From positions 1-54,309 of the forward strand of contig NZ_LITU01000042.1 in the NCBI RefSeq assembly GCF_001280595.1: 54,309 nt of DNA, given 5' to 3'. Of this stretch, positions 25,297-34,136 are shown piece after piece. The notes beneath the pieces were generated by a model that saw only the letters and a list, made by a program, of their open reading frames with translations, was not told where the DNA came from and did not search any database. The position numbers and the translations under genes are program-made. Position 1 is the first letter of the stretch. Each line of letters starts with the position of its first letter. The DNA comes from Paenibacillus xylanivorans. Its GTDB lineage: Bacteria > Bacillota > Bacilli > Paenibacillales > Paenibacillaceae.

Positions 25297-26703
25297 TTAT
25301 TGCAGATTCAGTGCCTGGGCTGTCTTAGCCTCGACCTCATCCATAAGTGAAGTCATATCCATACCCGCATGATTACCGAGCAGAATAATCGTAATATCAT
25401 CTGTTAAATTGCGCGAGAAGGCTGTGGCAAAACCACCGCCGCTGCCGTTATGGAAGACGGTACGATTCTGATTCTGATCGTTTCCCTTGAGAATCCAGGC
25501 GTAGCCATAGTTTTTATCCGAATACGGCTCATACATCTGTTCAATCGTATCCTGACTCAGAATTTTGTCCGTGTACAGTCCCCGATCCCACTTCAGCAGA
25601 TCGTCCACGGTGGAGTAGATTGTTCCTGACCCTGATTGTGAAACATAATAAGGCGCAGGCACCCACTGTTTATTTTCCGCAACAAATCCGCTATTCGTAT
25701 GGACCTTGCGGGAAGCTTCACCGGAATTCTTCATGCCGAGCGGCTTCAGAATGGTCTGTTGCACATAATCGGCATAGCTCATGCCGGACACCTGTTCAAT
25801 AACATAGGCCAGCAGAACATAACCACTGTTACTGTACAAATAGGCACTACCGGGATCGAATTTCAATGTTTTGTGCCGAATTTCCTCTACCGTTTCTTCC
25901 AATGAAGTGCCTTCACCCCGGCCGAAGGCGGATGGAAGACCTGAAGTCTGGGATAACAGCATATGGAGCGTGATCTGATCTCCCTTGGGTATACCTGTGA
26001 TGTACTTGGAGATTGGATCTTGCACATCCAGCTTCCCTTTTTCCACCAAGCTGAGAATGGAGGCTGCGGTGAAGGATTTGCTCAGAGAGGCGATTCTGGT
26101 CTTCTGATCCGGACGATTGAGCGTCTGTTCATCCGCTAGTCCATAGCCTTGGCGAAGAAGGACTTCTCCATTACGGGCAATCAGAGCCATGCCTGGGAAA
26201 TCAATTTCGCGTAAATAGCTGTCTACACTGGCAACTTGACTATCTAATAGGCTTACTTTGTCCGTCTCGATATTAACACTCATCTGTCCAGAGGCTGTAC
26301 GTTGTACTTTAATATCTGCCTTGAGTGCATTGGCAAGTGCTCGGACAGGTAACATCAGGGTGCCGTTAATCGTGCGGGATTCGACACCGGAGGACAGACG
26401 AACATGGTTAACTTGGATGAAGTCACTGCCAGCCTGGTGAACCAGCTTGTCTTGACCAACGGTAATGGTAGCCGTTTTGGTACGAGCTTCCCATTTCAAG
26501 GTGCCATTTACAGAGGTAACAACATCTCGCAGTGGAACATACGTTGTGCCTTTCAATACAAGGGGGGCATTTTTCCACGATTGCTCTTGACCATTCACTT
26601 CAATGTGAACTGTTTGCGTCTCTTGTGCTGCAGATGCCGTGAAACTGGCTTGTCCCAGAACAGGGCCTGCACAAAGAATGAGGGCTAACAGAATACGGAA
26701 CAT
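25297..26703 (-). CDS. Secreted serine hydrolase, AmiE-like amidase with stalk domain
   Basis: A 468-residue secreted protein. Domains: signal peptide (~1-26, LLALILCAGPVLG to ASAA); a copper-amine-oxidase-type stalk domain (~30-145, LKGTTYVPLRDVVTSVNGTL, LPVRALANAL); and a class-C beta-lactamase-like domain (~160-465). The catalytic motifs are Ser-x-x-Lys in SLSKSF, Tyr-x-Asn in YSN, and HNGSGGG. Class-C relatives include D-alanyl peptidases, esterases and AmiE (YbbE), which in B. subtilis removes peptides from MurNAc and is encoded beside namZ and nagZ. The neighbourhood favours that role. The ATG at 26703 lacks a good ribosome binding site; a strong AAGGAG lies about 60 bases upstream in frame with non-ATG codons. 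Confidence 0.8.
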   Translation of the reverse strand: MFRILLALILCAGPVLGQASFTASAAQETQTVHIEVNGQEQSWKNAPLVLKGTTYVPLRDVVTSVNGTLKWEARTKTATITVGQDKLVHQAGSDFIQVNHVRLSSGVESRTINGTLMLPVRALANALKADIKVQRTASGQMSVNIETDKVSLLDSQVASVDSYLREIDFPGMALIARNGEVLLRQGYGLADEQTLNRPDQKTRIASLSKSFTAASILSLVEKGKLDVQDPISKYITGIPKGDQITLHMLLSQTSGLPSAFGRGEGTSLEETVEEIRHKTLKFDPGSAYLYSNSGYVLLAYVIEQVSGMSYADYVQQTILKPLGMKNSGEASRKVHTNSGFVAENKQWVPAPYYVSQSGSGTIYSTVDDLLKWDRGLYTDKILSQDTIEQMYEPYSDKNYGYAWILKGNDQNQNRTVFHNGSGGGFATAFSRNLTDDITIILLGNHAGMDMTSLMDEVEAKTAQALNLQ

Positions 26704-26801
26704 GGATGAATATAATCTGGAAACAGGTTGTTGCTCATGTGATGTGCGTAAGATTCGAATCCTCTCCTTCCAATCGTTTCATAGATAACCAGCTTATGAG
26801 C

Positions 26802-26830
26802 ATTGTAAACGATCTCGTAGAGAGGGTCAA
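26802..26830 (-). promoter_or_regulatory. Promoter of the AmiE-like gene
   Basis: On the minus strand TTGACC, a 17-base spacer and TACAAT. The leader to the annotated start would be about 90 bases and contains AAGGAGAGG. Confidence 0.6.
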
Positions 26831-26904
26831 AACAGGGAATGAGCATCATTTTCTTTTATCCTAACAAAAATAAAGTAATTTCGATTCATTTTAGTATCCA
26901 TACA

Positions 26905-26932
26905 TAATATTTTTACTACGTTTGTCCGATAA
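26905..26932 (+). promoter_or_regulatory. Candidate sigma-D promoter of the chemoreceptor
   Basis: TAAT, a 16-base gap and TCCGATAA resemble the sigma-D consensus (TAAA, 14-16 bases, GCCGATAT). Chemoreceptor genes in Bacillus are often sigma-D dependent. It lies about 35 bases before the start codon. Confidence 0.45.
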
Positions 26933-26966
26933 AAGAGGGGTGAAGATGATGATGGGGGATATTTAA

Positions 26967-28940
26967 ATGAAGAAAAGGATTCGCAATTGGTTTACATTAA
27001 CGGTTAAGAAACGTTTGATCGCCGCACTGCTTCTGTTCCTGATTGTGCCGAGCATTAGCGTGGGATGGTTGTCTTATTTAAAAGCTGCAGACCAAGTCAG
27101 GGAAGAAATCATTCATTCTGCACAGGCCAAAACGGAAATGCTCAGTCTGCAAATTACTCAAATGCTGGATATGGAGAAGGATAACGCAGCACAGTTTGCC
27201 GCGGGTATTGCTTCAACGGATATTATCAATAAATCACCAGCTGTTCAGAGACAAATGGATCGTATGTCCAAGGCTCACAAAGAATTGGGTGTATTAACCG
27301 CAGGTGCTGAAGATGGCAGCTGGATGAAATCCCCTGATCCCGGAAAGCAGATCTATGATCCACGGGAACGCAGCTGGTATACGATGGGTATGTCACAGGA
27401 TGAACCAATTATCTCGGACACGTTCCAGTCGGTAACCACGGGTGAATGGGTTGTCACCGCAGCTGCCAAACTGGCCGATGGGAAAGGGGTATTTGGAGCC
27501 AATGTAAGTCTCAATCATTTGAAAGAATCCGTTGATAAGATACATATTGGTGAAAAGGGAAAACTGTATATGCTGGATAACGGCGGGAAGTTCCTGTTCC
27601 ATTACAATATCGAATCCGGTGTGCAGTCCAATGAGAGCTACATTAATGAGATGTACACGAAAGACCAAGGTACTGTGCAGTACACGTATGATGGACAAGA
27701 GCTGGAAGCTGTGTTCTTTACAAACCCCGAAACGGGCTGGAAAATTGTCGGTGAGATGGTTCCTTCCGAAGCGGCAGATGCGGTAAGACCTATTTTGATC
27801 CGTGCCTACACTTTGGTAGGGACCTCGTTGATCATTGGTATTATTCTGCTTGTGTTCATTATTCGCAGTATTCACCGTCCATTGTTGCAACTAACGCAAG
27901 CAGCATCCAAAGTAAGCGCGGGTGATCTGACAGTTCGTGTAGGTTTACAGCGCCGTGACGAGTTTGGGCAACTCGGGGCAAGCTTCGATACCATGACCTC
28001 TTCGCTACGTAACGTTCTGGGCGAAGTGCATGATACATCGAGCCAGCTAGCAGCATCTTCTGAGGAGCTTATGGCGAGTTCTGAACAGACATCCAGAGCA
28101 ACTGAACAGGTTGCTGAATTGATGCAGGATGCAGCGTCAGGAACGAACAAACAAAACGCCAGTCTTGCTGCAACGGGTCAACTCGTCAGTGAAATGTCTA
28201 TAGGGGTGAAAGAAATCTCATCGAGTGCAGAAGACACGGCTCGCATCGCTGTAGAAGCATCTACCAAGTCCGAAGCGGGTATGGTTACGGTGGAAGAGGC
28301 GGTTGCCCATATTCAGCAGGTCAATGACGAGAGTGAGGCCATGGCTGCGGTCATTCAAGATCTTCGGGCGAAAAATGATGAGATTGTTGAAATTGTGGCC
28401 GAAATTACCGGTATTGCGAAGCAGACCAACATTCTTGCCCTGAACGCATCTATTGAAGCTTCAAGAGCAGGTGAACAAGGGCGGGGCTTCGCCGTGGTTG
28501 CCAATGAAGTGAAGTTGCTGGCCAACAATTCGGGCAGTGCAGCCGAGCGTATTAATGAACTTATGCGTGAGATGCACGAGAAAACGAATGCGGTTCAATC
28601 TACCTTTGCCCGTACAGGAGAAGGCATGATTAAAGGTTCGCAAATGATTACGGAAGCGGGAGAGGCTTTCAAAAATATCCGTAGTGCCGTGCAGTTGGTT
28701 GCTGCTCAAGCTGGAGAAGTGTCGGTAGCTTCCCGTCAGATTGATGGAGGCATGAGCCATGTGTCCAAGGAAGTGAATGGCACCATTGAATTATCCAATC
28801 AGATTGCTTCAGGAACCGAAGATGGTTCAGCTGCTGCTCAGGAGCAACTCGCTACGATGGAAGAGGTTGCAGCTTCTTCTGCGGCATTATCCCGTATGGC
28901 TGAAGATCTGCAAAGCATGATTGAGAAATTCAAGTTATAG
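26967..28940 (+). CDS. Methyl-accepting chemotaxis protein
   Basis: A 657-residue transmembrane chemoreceptor. Membrane helix 1 is at ~18-35, an extracellular dCache-type sensor at ~36-280 (DPRERSWYTMG and SVTTGEWVVTAA are typical), helix 2 at ~283-302, a HAMP domain at ~303-356 (RPLLQLTQAASKVSAGDL), and the cytoplasmic signalling coiled coil to the end. The hairpin tip contains GIAKQTNILALNASIEASRA and GRGFAVVANEVKLLA, which contacts CheA and CheW. The ligand is unknown; dCache sensors often bind amino acids, amines or sugars, or another binding protein. The gene is single, with its own promoter and terminator. Confidence 0.96.
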   Translation: MKKRIRNWFTLTVKKRLIAALLLFLIVPSISVGWLSYLKAADQVREEIIHSAQAKTEMLSLQITQMLDMEKDNAAQFAAGIASTDIINKSPAVQRQMDRMSKAHKELGVLTAGAEDGSWMKSPDPGKQIYDPRERSWYTMGMSQDEPIISDTFQSVTTGEWVVTAAAKLADGKGVFGANVSLNHLKESVDKIHIGEKGKLYMLDNGGKFLFHYNIESGVQSNESYINEMYTKDQGTVQYTYDGQELEAVFFTNPETGWKIVGEMVPSEAADAVRPILIRAYTLVGTSLIIGIILLVFIIRSIHRPLLQLTQAASKVSAGDLTVRVGLQRRDEFGQLGASFDTMTSSLRNVLGEVHDTSSQLAASSEELMASSEQTSRATEQVAELMQDAASGTNKQNASLAATGQLVSEMSIGVKEISSSAEDTARIAVEASTKSEAGMVTVEEAVAHIQQVNDESEAMAAVIQDLRAKNDEIVEIVAEITGIAKQTNILALNASIEASRAGEQGRGFAVVANEVKLLANNSGSAAERINELMREMHEKTNAVQSTFARTGEGMIKGSQMITEAGEAFKNIRSAVQLVAAQAGEVSVASRQIDGGMSHVSKEVNGTIELSNQIASGTEDGSAAAQEQLATMEEVAASSAALSRMAEDLQSMIEKFKL

Positions 28941-28958
28941 TTCAATAGCATTTCTCGA

Positions 28959-28994
28959 AGGAGACTGTGGGGTTGTAACCCTTCAGTCTTTTTC
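28959..28994 (+). terminator. Terminator after the chemoreceptor gene
   Basis: GACTG...GGG pairs with CCC...CAGTC around TTGTAA and is followed by TTTTT. Confidence 0.7.
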
Positions 28995-29123
28995 TTGTTG
29001 GTGTTTTTTCGTTAATCAACGGTGTATGAAGACTCGGAGCAGATCTGTTCTGTAAAAGTGAATCTGTCTCTCCCTGAATATCTCATCCTGTGGTATATTT
29101 CTAAATTAAAAGTAATCCGTAAG

Positions 29124-29900
29124 ATGTGGATTGAATGGAGAGGGGATGAACCGGATTTGGATAAATCCATACCACTGACATCCGGACCCGCAAATACCGA
29201 AGAGGTGCAGGATGATGCTACATTTATGCAAGGGGTTAAGGACTGTATCCCAACACTGCTTGGATATTTAAGTATTGGCTTTGCAGCGGGTGTCATTGAA
29301 ATGACGGCAGGTCTAAGTTTGGCGGAAACGGCTCTGCTCAGTCTGATTCTCTATGCTGGATCGGCTCAGTTTATTGCCGCAGGCATGCTTGCCTCGAATG
29401 GGTCAGCGACTGCTATCATTTTCACCATATTTTTCGTGAATCTTCGCCATTTGCTGCTGAGTGCAGCCGTATCACCGTACTTTCGCCATCTGACACCGCT
29501 TAAAAATATGTGGATCGGCTCGCTGCTTACCGACGAGTCTTTTGGCGTGGCGATGACGCGAGCGATTGGCCGGAAAACGCTGAGTGAGCGCTGGATGCAC
29601 GGGCTGAACATTACAGCATATCTGAACTGGTTTGTAGCGAATATGGCGGGGGCTTACTTTGGACGCTGGATAACCAATCCCGAGCGGCTTGGACTTGATT
29701 TTGCCCTGCCAGCAATGTTTATTGGTCTGGTTGTGCTTCAGCTGATGCAGCGCAAAAATAAAAAATTACACATCAATGTAGCGATCATCGCCGTTGTCTG
29801 TGTGATCTTCGCCAGCATGGCTTCGCTTGGCAGCATGAGTGTCATTGTGGCTGCGGTCATTGCGGCAACGATGGGAGTAGTGATGGAACGATGGAAGTAA
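29124..29900 (+). CDS. azlC: AzlC-family branched-chain amino acid exporter, large subunit
   Basis: A membrane protein of about 258 residues. The AzlC core begins at VKDCIPTLLGYLSIGFAAGV and continues with LILYAGSAQFIAAGML, FVNLRHLLLSAAV and GSLLTDESFGVAM. With AzlD it exports branched-chain amino acids or analogues. The core needs only a short lead, so the start is uncertain: the ATG at 29124 gives about 36 polar residues before the first helix, and GTG 29204 or ATG 29227 are alternatives. The stop overlaps the azlD start by 10 bases. Confidence 0.9.
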   Translation: MWIEWRGDEPDLDKSIPLTSGPANTEEVQDDATFMQGVKDCIPTLLGYLSIGFAAGVIEMTAGLSLAETALLSLILYAGSAQFIAAGMLASNGSATAIIFTIFFVNLRHLLLSAAVSPYFRHLTPLKNMWIGSLLTDESFGVAMTRAIGRKTLSERWMHGLNITAYLNWFVANMAGAYFGRWITNPERLGLDFALPAMFIGLVVLQLMQRKNKKLHINVAIIAVVCVIFASMASLGSMSVIVAAVIAATMGVVMERWK

Positions 29901-30220
29901 GATGGGATGTATTCTGGATTATTATGGGTTCGGCTTTGTTGACATTCATCCCGCGCGTATTGCCGCTCATGCTGTTCAGTAAAATACAGATTCCGATGTG
30001 GCTGTTACGCTGGCTTGAATATGTACCCGTGGCGGTCATGGCGGCACTGATCGGTCAGGAATTGTTTATGGCGGACAACCAGTTGGTGCCGATTACGCAG
30101 AATGCGGCCCTGTGGGCGGCATTGCCTACCATTGCAGTGGCAATCTGGACTCGGAGTCTGCTTGGAACCGTACTTGTCGGTATTGTTGCGATGATGATTT
30201 TGCGGTATTTGATGGGTTAA
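29891..30220 (+). CDS. azlD: AzlD-family branched-chain amino acid exporter, small subunit
   Basis: A 109-residue protein with about four membrane helices, starting with VRWDVFWIIMGSALLTFIPR and containing RWLEYVPVAVMAALI, standard for AzlD. It overlaps azlC by 10 bases, so the two are co-translated. Confidence 0.92.
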   Translation: MEVRWDVFWIIMGSALLTFIPRVLPLMLFSKIQIPMWLLRWLEYVPVAVMAALIGQELFMADNQLVPITQNAALWAALPTIAVAIWTRSLLGTVLVGIVAMMILRYLMG

Positions 30221-30316
30221 TAAACAGGTCCTTTATAGGAACAGGTAAATCCTTCGCTCTAACGGTTAATAATGTCCTATAAGATCGTAGTAAATAGGGC
30301 GAAGGGAGTTAGATCC

Positions 30317-31120
30317 ATGAGCAAATCGAAGCACAGACTATTGATTACAGGAGCAGCTGGAGTCATTGGCCGCAGTCTGCTGAAGGGACTAAGGGAAAAG
30401 GACAAGTATGACATTGTGGCTGCCGATCTTCATGATGATCCTCAATCAGGCATTGTAGCGATGGATGTGACCGACGGAGAACGGTTGAAAGAGCTGATGC
30501 AGGGTGTTCAGACGGTGCTGCACATTGCATGGGCCAAGGACGAAGAAGATTTTCTGGGCAGAGTCCTGCCGATCAACGTAACAGGGGCCTACCATGTGTA
30601 TGAAGCTGCACGGTTGAATGGTGTACAGCGGGTTATTTTTGCGAGTTCAAATCATGCGACAGGGTTTTATCCAACAGGAGAGGATATCGAAGTGGATGAT
30701 CCATATCGGCCAGACAGTTTCTATGGGCTTAGCAAATGTTATATCGAACTGCTTGGACGCTATTACGCGGACAAATATGACCTGTCGTCATTCAACATTC
30801 GAATTGGCAACTTCTCGGGCGATGCGCATCCACACTCTGAGCGTTCCGCACATATCTGGATCTCTCCCAGAGATATGGTGCAGCTTGCCGAGTGCTGCAT
30901 TGAGGCGGATTCAAGCATGAAATATGTTAATCTATATGGGACTTCAGCAAATACGGACAATTATTATGATATTGGATATCTGGAACAGAAGATTGGGTAC
31001 CGCCCGGAGGACGATGCGGCAAAGTTATGGGACCAAGCGAAACGTAAGGGAGCACCGGATAAGCAGGACGAGACGGAATATCAGGGCGGAGGATATGTCG
31101 CGAAGAACCCGAAATCCTGA
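30317..31120 (+). CDS. NAD-dependent uronate-dehydrogenase-like SDR
   Basis: A 267-residue extended/atypical SDR. It has the Rossmann motif TGAAGVIGRSLL (residues ~10-21) and the active-site stretch IFASSNHATGFYP with the Tyr-x-x-x-Lys pair in YGLSK. The SSNH segment is characteristic of bacterial uronate dehydrogenases, which oxidise glucuronate or galacturonate to the aldaro-lactone. The start at 30317 follows GAAGGGAG. It precedes a uronic-acid polysaccharide locus (GDSL esterase, heparinase-like protein, GH88), which fits that role, but other NAD-dependent epimerases share the fold. Confidence 0.8.
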   Translation: MSKSKHRLLITGAAGVIGRSLLKGLREKDKYDIVAADLHDDPQSGIVAMDVTDGERLKELMQGVQTVLHIAWAKDEEDFLGRVLPINVTGAYHVYEAARLNGVQRVIFASSNHATGFYPTGEDIEVDDPYRPDSFYGLSKCYIELLGRYYADKYDLSSFNIRIGNFSGDAHPHSERSAHIWISPRDMVQLAECCIEADSSMKYVNLYGTSANTDNYYDIGYLEQKIGYRPEDDAAKLWDQAKRKGAPDKQDETEYQGGGYVAKNPKS

Positions 31121-31228
31121 AATCTTAAAGATCTGAAAACGCTATTTTCTATTGCGTCCGAAAGGGATAAAATGGAGACTGAAGGGTTGAGGTTTTCATT
31201 TTACATACAGGAAGGAACGGTTTTGATT

Positions 31229-31885
31229 ATGAGTACACATTCATCCGTTATACTTTTTCAGGGAGACTCCATTACAGACGGGGGAAGATCACGCAATGAT
31301 GATCCGAATCATTTTCTCGGGCATGGCTATGCGTATCTGATCTCAAGCAAACTGGGCGTGGAACTGGCAGCCAAGCAGCCGACGTTCTACAACAGAGGAA
31401 TCAGCGGGGATCGCGCCTCCGATCTGTATGCACGCTGGAACGAGGATACCTTTAGTCTGAAGCCGGATCTGATCAGCATTCTAATCGGTGTTAATGACGC
31501 CTGGCGTACCATGAATGGTGAACCCAGTGGAGTGACGGATCGTCTTGGACGTGCCTATCGTCATTTGCTGGAGGAAACACGCGAAGTGATGCCGAATACT
31601 GGGCTGGTTTTAATGGAGCCGTTCATTCTTAAAACGGGAGCTACAGTGGAGCAATGGGACACTTGGCAGGAACGTATGGAGCAGTATCAAAATTTGGTTC
31701 GTGAACTCGCCAGTGAGTTCGGGGCGGTCTGGGTACCTTTGCAGCAAACGTTCAATGATGCCCTCAACGAGGCCGATGCTGCCTACTGGTTGTGGGATGG
31801 TGTACATCCAACCGCAGCCGGTCATGAGCTGATCGCACGTCAGTGGCTGTCTGTTGTACAGAATTCTCCACTTGCGATTGGTTAA
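31229..31885 (+). CDS. SGNH/GDSL carbohydrate esterase
   Basis: A 218-residue cytoplasmic hydrolase of the SGNH type. The nucleophile is in VILFQGDSITDGGR, the Gly block in NRGISGDRASDL, the Asn block in IGVNDAW and the Asp-x-x-His pair in DGVHPTAAGH. Such enzymes remove acetyl groups from sugars (rhamnogalacturonan or xylan acetylesterases). The absence of a signal peptide suggests it deacetylates imported oligosaccharides. It lies just before the heparinase/GH88 genes but has its own terminator. The ATG at 31229 is used; a TTG at 31223 has better spacing from GGAAGGA. Confidence 0.88.
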   Translation: MSTHSSVILFQGDSITDGGRSRNDDPNHFLGHGYAYLISSKLGVELAAKQPTFYNRGISGDRASDLYARWNEDTFSLKPDLISILIGVNDAWRTMNGEPSGVTDRLGRAYRHLLEETREVMPNTGLVLMEPFILKTGATVEQWDTWQERMEQYQNLVRELASEFGAVWVPLQQTFNDALNEADAAYWLWDGVHPTAAGHELIARQWLSVVQNSPLAIG

Positions 31886-31925
31886 TAGACATTGGATATA
31901 TCAAGTCTGCGCTAAAAGCTGAATG

Positions 31926-31959
31926 AAACGAGGAACCCAGGTGGGTTGCTCGTTTTTTT
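31926..31959 (+). terminator. Terminator after the GDSL esterase gene
   Basis: ACGAGGAACCC pairs with GGGTTGCTCGT around AGGT and is followed by seven T residues. Confidence 0.85.
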
Positions 31960-32098
31960 ATATCTTGGAACAGGAATTCTGTGGTTAATTTGGTTGGATA
32001 TGATGGATAACTCTTCAAATGTACAGCAATATCCGTTAAAATGAAATCGGTTACATATAATGAAGGTTTCGTATTCCATATAGATTAGGGTGAATTCA

Positions 32099-34117
32099 AT
32101 GGAAAACACCAATCAAAGTAAAGTCAGATCCATCTCCATGCCGGATTCTACGGTCATTCAGAAGGTAGTACATCGGATGATGAACGGAAGACAAGGGAAT
32201 CAGCATGTCCAGCCTGCTCCAATGAGAGCTTTAGTCTGCTCTACGGATAGCATCGGACAGGCGTTGCTGCAACCGGAGCTGGCTTCTTTTTTCACAGATC
32301 TGAACAACTATGGGGAGCGTGCCCTGAACGAAAGCTTGCCTTCGCTATCATTTGGTCTTTATCGGAAGTTTGGGGACACAGGGGAACGTAAGTTGTATGA
32401 GGACGCGTACTTTGAACGCAGGGGACGTCTTGCGGCAATAGCGCTGCTCGCTGTGGATTCGAATGGCGCGGGATGGATAGAGACATTGGAAGATATGTTG
32501 TGGGATGTATGTGGTGAGTATACATGGTGTTTGCCTGCACATTTGGGTACGGGGGGAGTGGAACAGGTTAACGGTAATATTGATCTGTTTGCTGCTGAGA
32601 CAGTACATATGCTGGCCGAAATCGTGACGATTCACGCAGATCGGCTGGATACACGCATTATCCATCGGATTAGGGCTGAGGCCGAGCAGCGCATCTTTAC
32701 ACCGCTCTATCGGGAACAACGTACCTATCACTGGCAAGATGCAGATCATAACTGGTCTGCTGTGTGCAGCGGATGCTGTGGCATGGCTGGATTATTACTG
32801 CTGGAGGAAGAAGCGATTCTGACGGAATCGGTAGGTCAGACGATTCGATCAATGCAGGCATTTCTGAGTGGATATGGCATGGATGGCGGCTGTGCAGAAG
32901 GCATTGGTTACTGGGTGTATGGGTTTGGCTATTTCGTCTATTATGCCGACATGCTGCGCGAATACAGTGAAGGTGAGTTGGATCTGCTGAATGGTTCGAA
33001 AATAGCGGCGATAGCAGCCTTCCCACTGCGGGTTCATCTGTCGGGAGGAACCTTCGTGAATTATTCGGATAGTGCGGAGCAGCAAGAGATTCCTTCGGGC
33101 TTGCTTTCACTTCTGGCATCTCGTTTCGGTATACAGATAGATCTGCCATTTCATATTCCTTTGTTTACCGATGATCCCTGTCATCGTTGGGCTCACCTGC
33201 TGCGCAACGTGATGTGGAGCAGTTCGGCAATGGTCCTTCAAGAAGCGGGGGCTACTCCGGCGGAACGAGGGATCATTATGGAAGATTTGGGCTGGATGAT
33301 TGCCAAGGGAGTCCTTGATTCTTCGAGTGCAGATCTTACCAGAGATGAACCTCTCGCTATTGCTTTTTCCGTCAAGGCCGGGCATAACGATGAACCCCAT
33401 AACCATAATGATCTTGGGCAATTTATTATCCATTGTGGCGGCGAAAACATTCTTTGTGATCCGGGAGCGGGGCTGTATACACAAGCCTATTTTGCTCCGG
33501 GTAGAGAGCAGTTGTTCCACATTAGCTCGTTCGGGCATAGCGTGCCCCGGATTGAGGGAAAAGAGCAAACCTCGGGGCGCCAGGCGCAAGCACAGGTTCT
33601 TGAGGCGAAGGTTTCGGACGATGATTGTACACTGGATGCCTGTCTGGAACTGACAGCAGCTTATTCTGAAGCGGCTTCGCTCGTCTGCTATACACGCCAG
33701 TTGCATTGGAGCGGTTCTGCTAAAGATATCGGGACCGTAGCAGAACTGCGTCTGAAGGATCGATTTCAATGGAAAAACAGAGCAATGTCTTCATCAAGCA
33801 CGTTATATTCGGTAGAAGAACTGCAACGGCCGAGTGTGACGGAGCGGTTTATGAGCAGAAAGGTACCTGAAAGGGTACATGAGGGGCAGATTCAATGGCA
33901 GGGTGAACTTGCAACCTTAGGTATGACGTATGATGCAAACCAATGGCAGGCTGATATAGAGGTCATTAATACAGTTGATCATGACAATGAGCCAGTTATA
34001 TTCTATCGGACTTCCCTGGAATGGCGAGAGCAACCTGATAAGTGCGATGTAAGAAGTGATGAAGTTAATCCGCTGGAAACGGTGTGTGAGCTGAAGTTCA
34101 CGATTGAACCCAAGTGA
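32099..34117 (+). CDS. Heparinase II/III-family polysaccharide lyase-like protein
   Basis: A 672-residue protein without a signal peptide. The N-terminal ~380 residues form an alpha/alpha barrel (for example YEDAYFERRGRLAAIALLAV, and the Trp/His-rich YHWQDADHNWSAVCSGC). The C-terminal part carries the heparinase II/III beta domain: KAGHNDEPHNHNDLGQFIIH followed by CDPGAGLYTQAYFAPG and SSFGHSVPRIEG, the usual family signature with conserved His and Asn. Such lyases cleave uronic-acid glycans by beta-elimination. With the GH88 enzyme downstream it would make unsaturated uronyl oligosaccharides. The ATG at 32099 is six bases after TTAGGGTGA. The exact PL family and substrate are not set by the sequence. 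Confidence 0.85.
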   Translation: MENTNQSKVRSISMPDSTVIQKVVHRMMNGRQGNQHVQPAPMRALVCSTDSIGQALLQPELASFFTDLNNYGERALNESLPSLSFGLYRKFGDTGERKLYEDAYFERRGRLAAIALLAVDSNGAGWIETLEDMLWDVCGEYTWCLPAHLGTGGVEQVNGNIDLFAAETVHMLAEIVTIHADRLDTRIIHRIRAEAEQRIFTPLYREQRTYHWQDADHNWSAVCSGCCGMAGLLLLEEEAILTESVGQTIRSMQAFLSGYGMDGGCAEGIGYWVYGFGYFVYYADMLREYSEGELDLLNGSKIAAIAAFPLRVHLSGGTFVNYSDSAEQQEIPSGLLSLLASRFGIQIDLPFHIPLFTDDPCHRWAHLLRNVMWSSSAMVLQEAGATPAERGIIMEDLGWMIAKGVLDSSSADLTRDEPLAIAFSVKAGHNDEPHNHNDLGQFIIHCGGENILCDPGAGLYTQAYFAPGREQLFHISSFGHSVPRIEGKEQTSGRQAQAQVLEAKVSDDDCTLDACLELTAAYSEAASLVCYTRQLHWSGSAKDIGTVAELRLKDRFQWKNRAMSSSSTLYSVEELQRPSVTERFMSRKVPERVHEGQIQWQGELATLGMTYDANQWQADIEVINTVDHDNEPVIFYRTSLEWREQPDKCDVRSDEVNPLETVCELKFTIEPK

Positions 34118-34136
34118 AAGATGGAGGTGAGCATAC

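Noticed and set aside
30221..30316. Inverted repeat TTATAGGA/TCCTATAA between azlD and the uronate-dehydrogenase-like gene
   Set aside because: Arms are short and AT-rich with a wide spacing and no T-run, so it could be chance; no regulator points to it.
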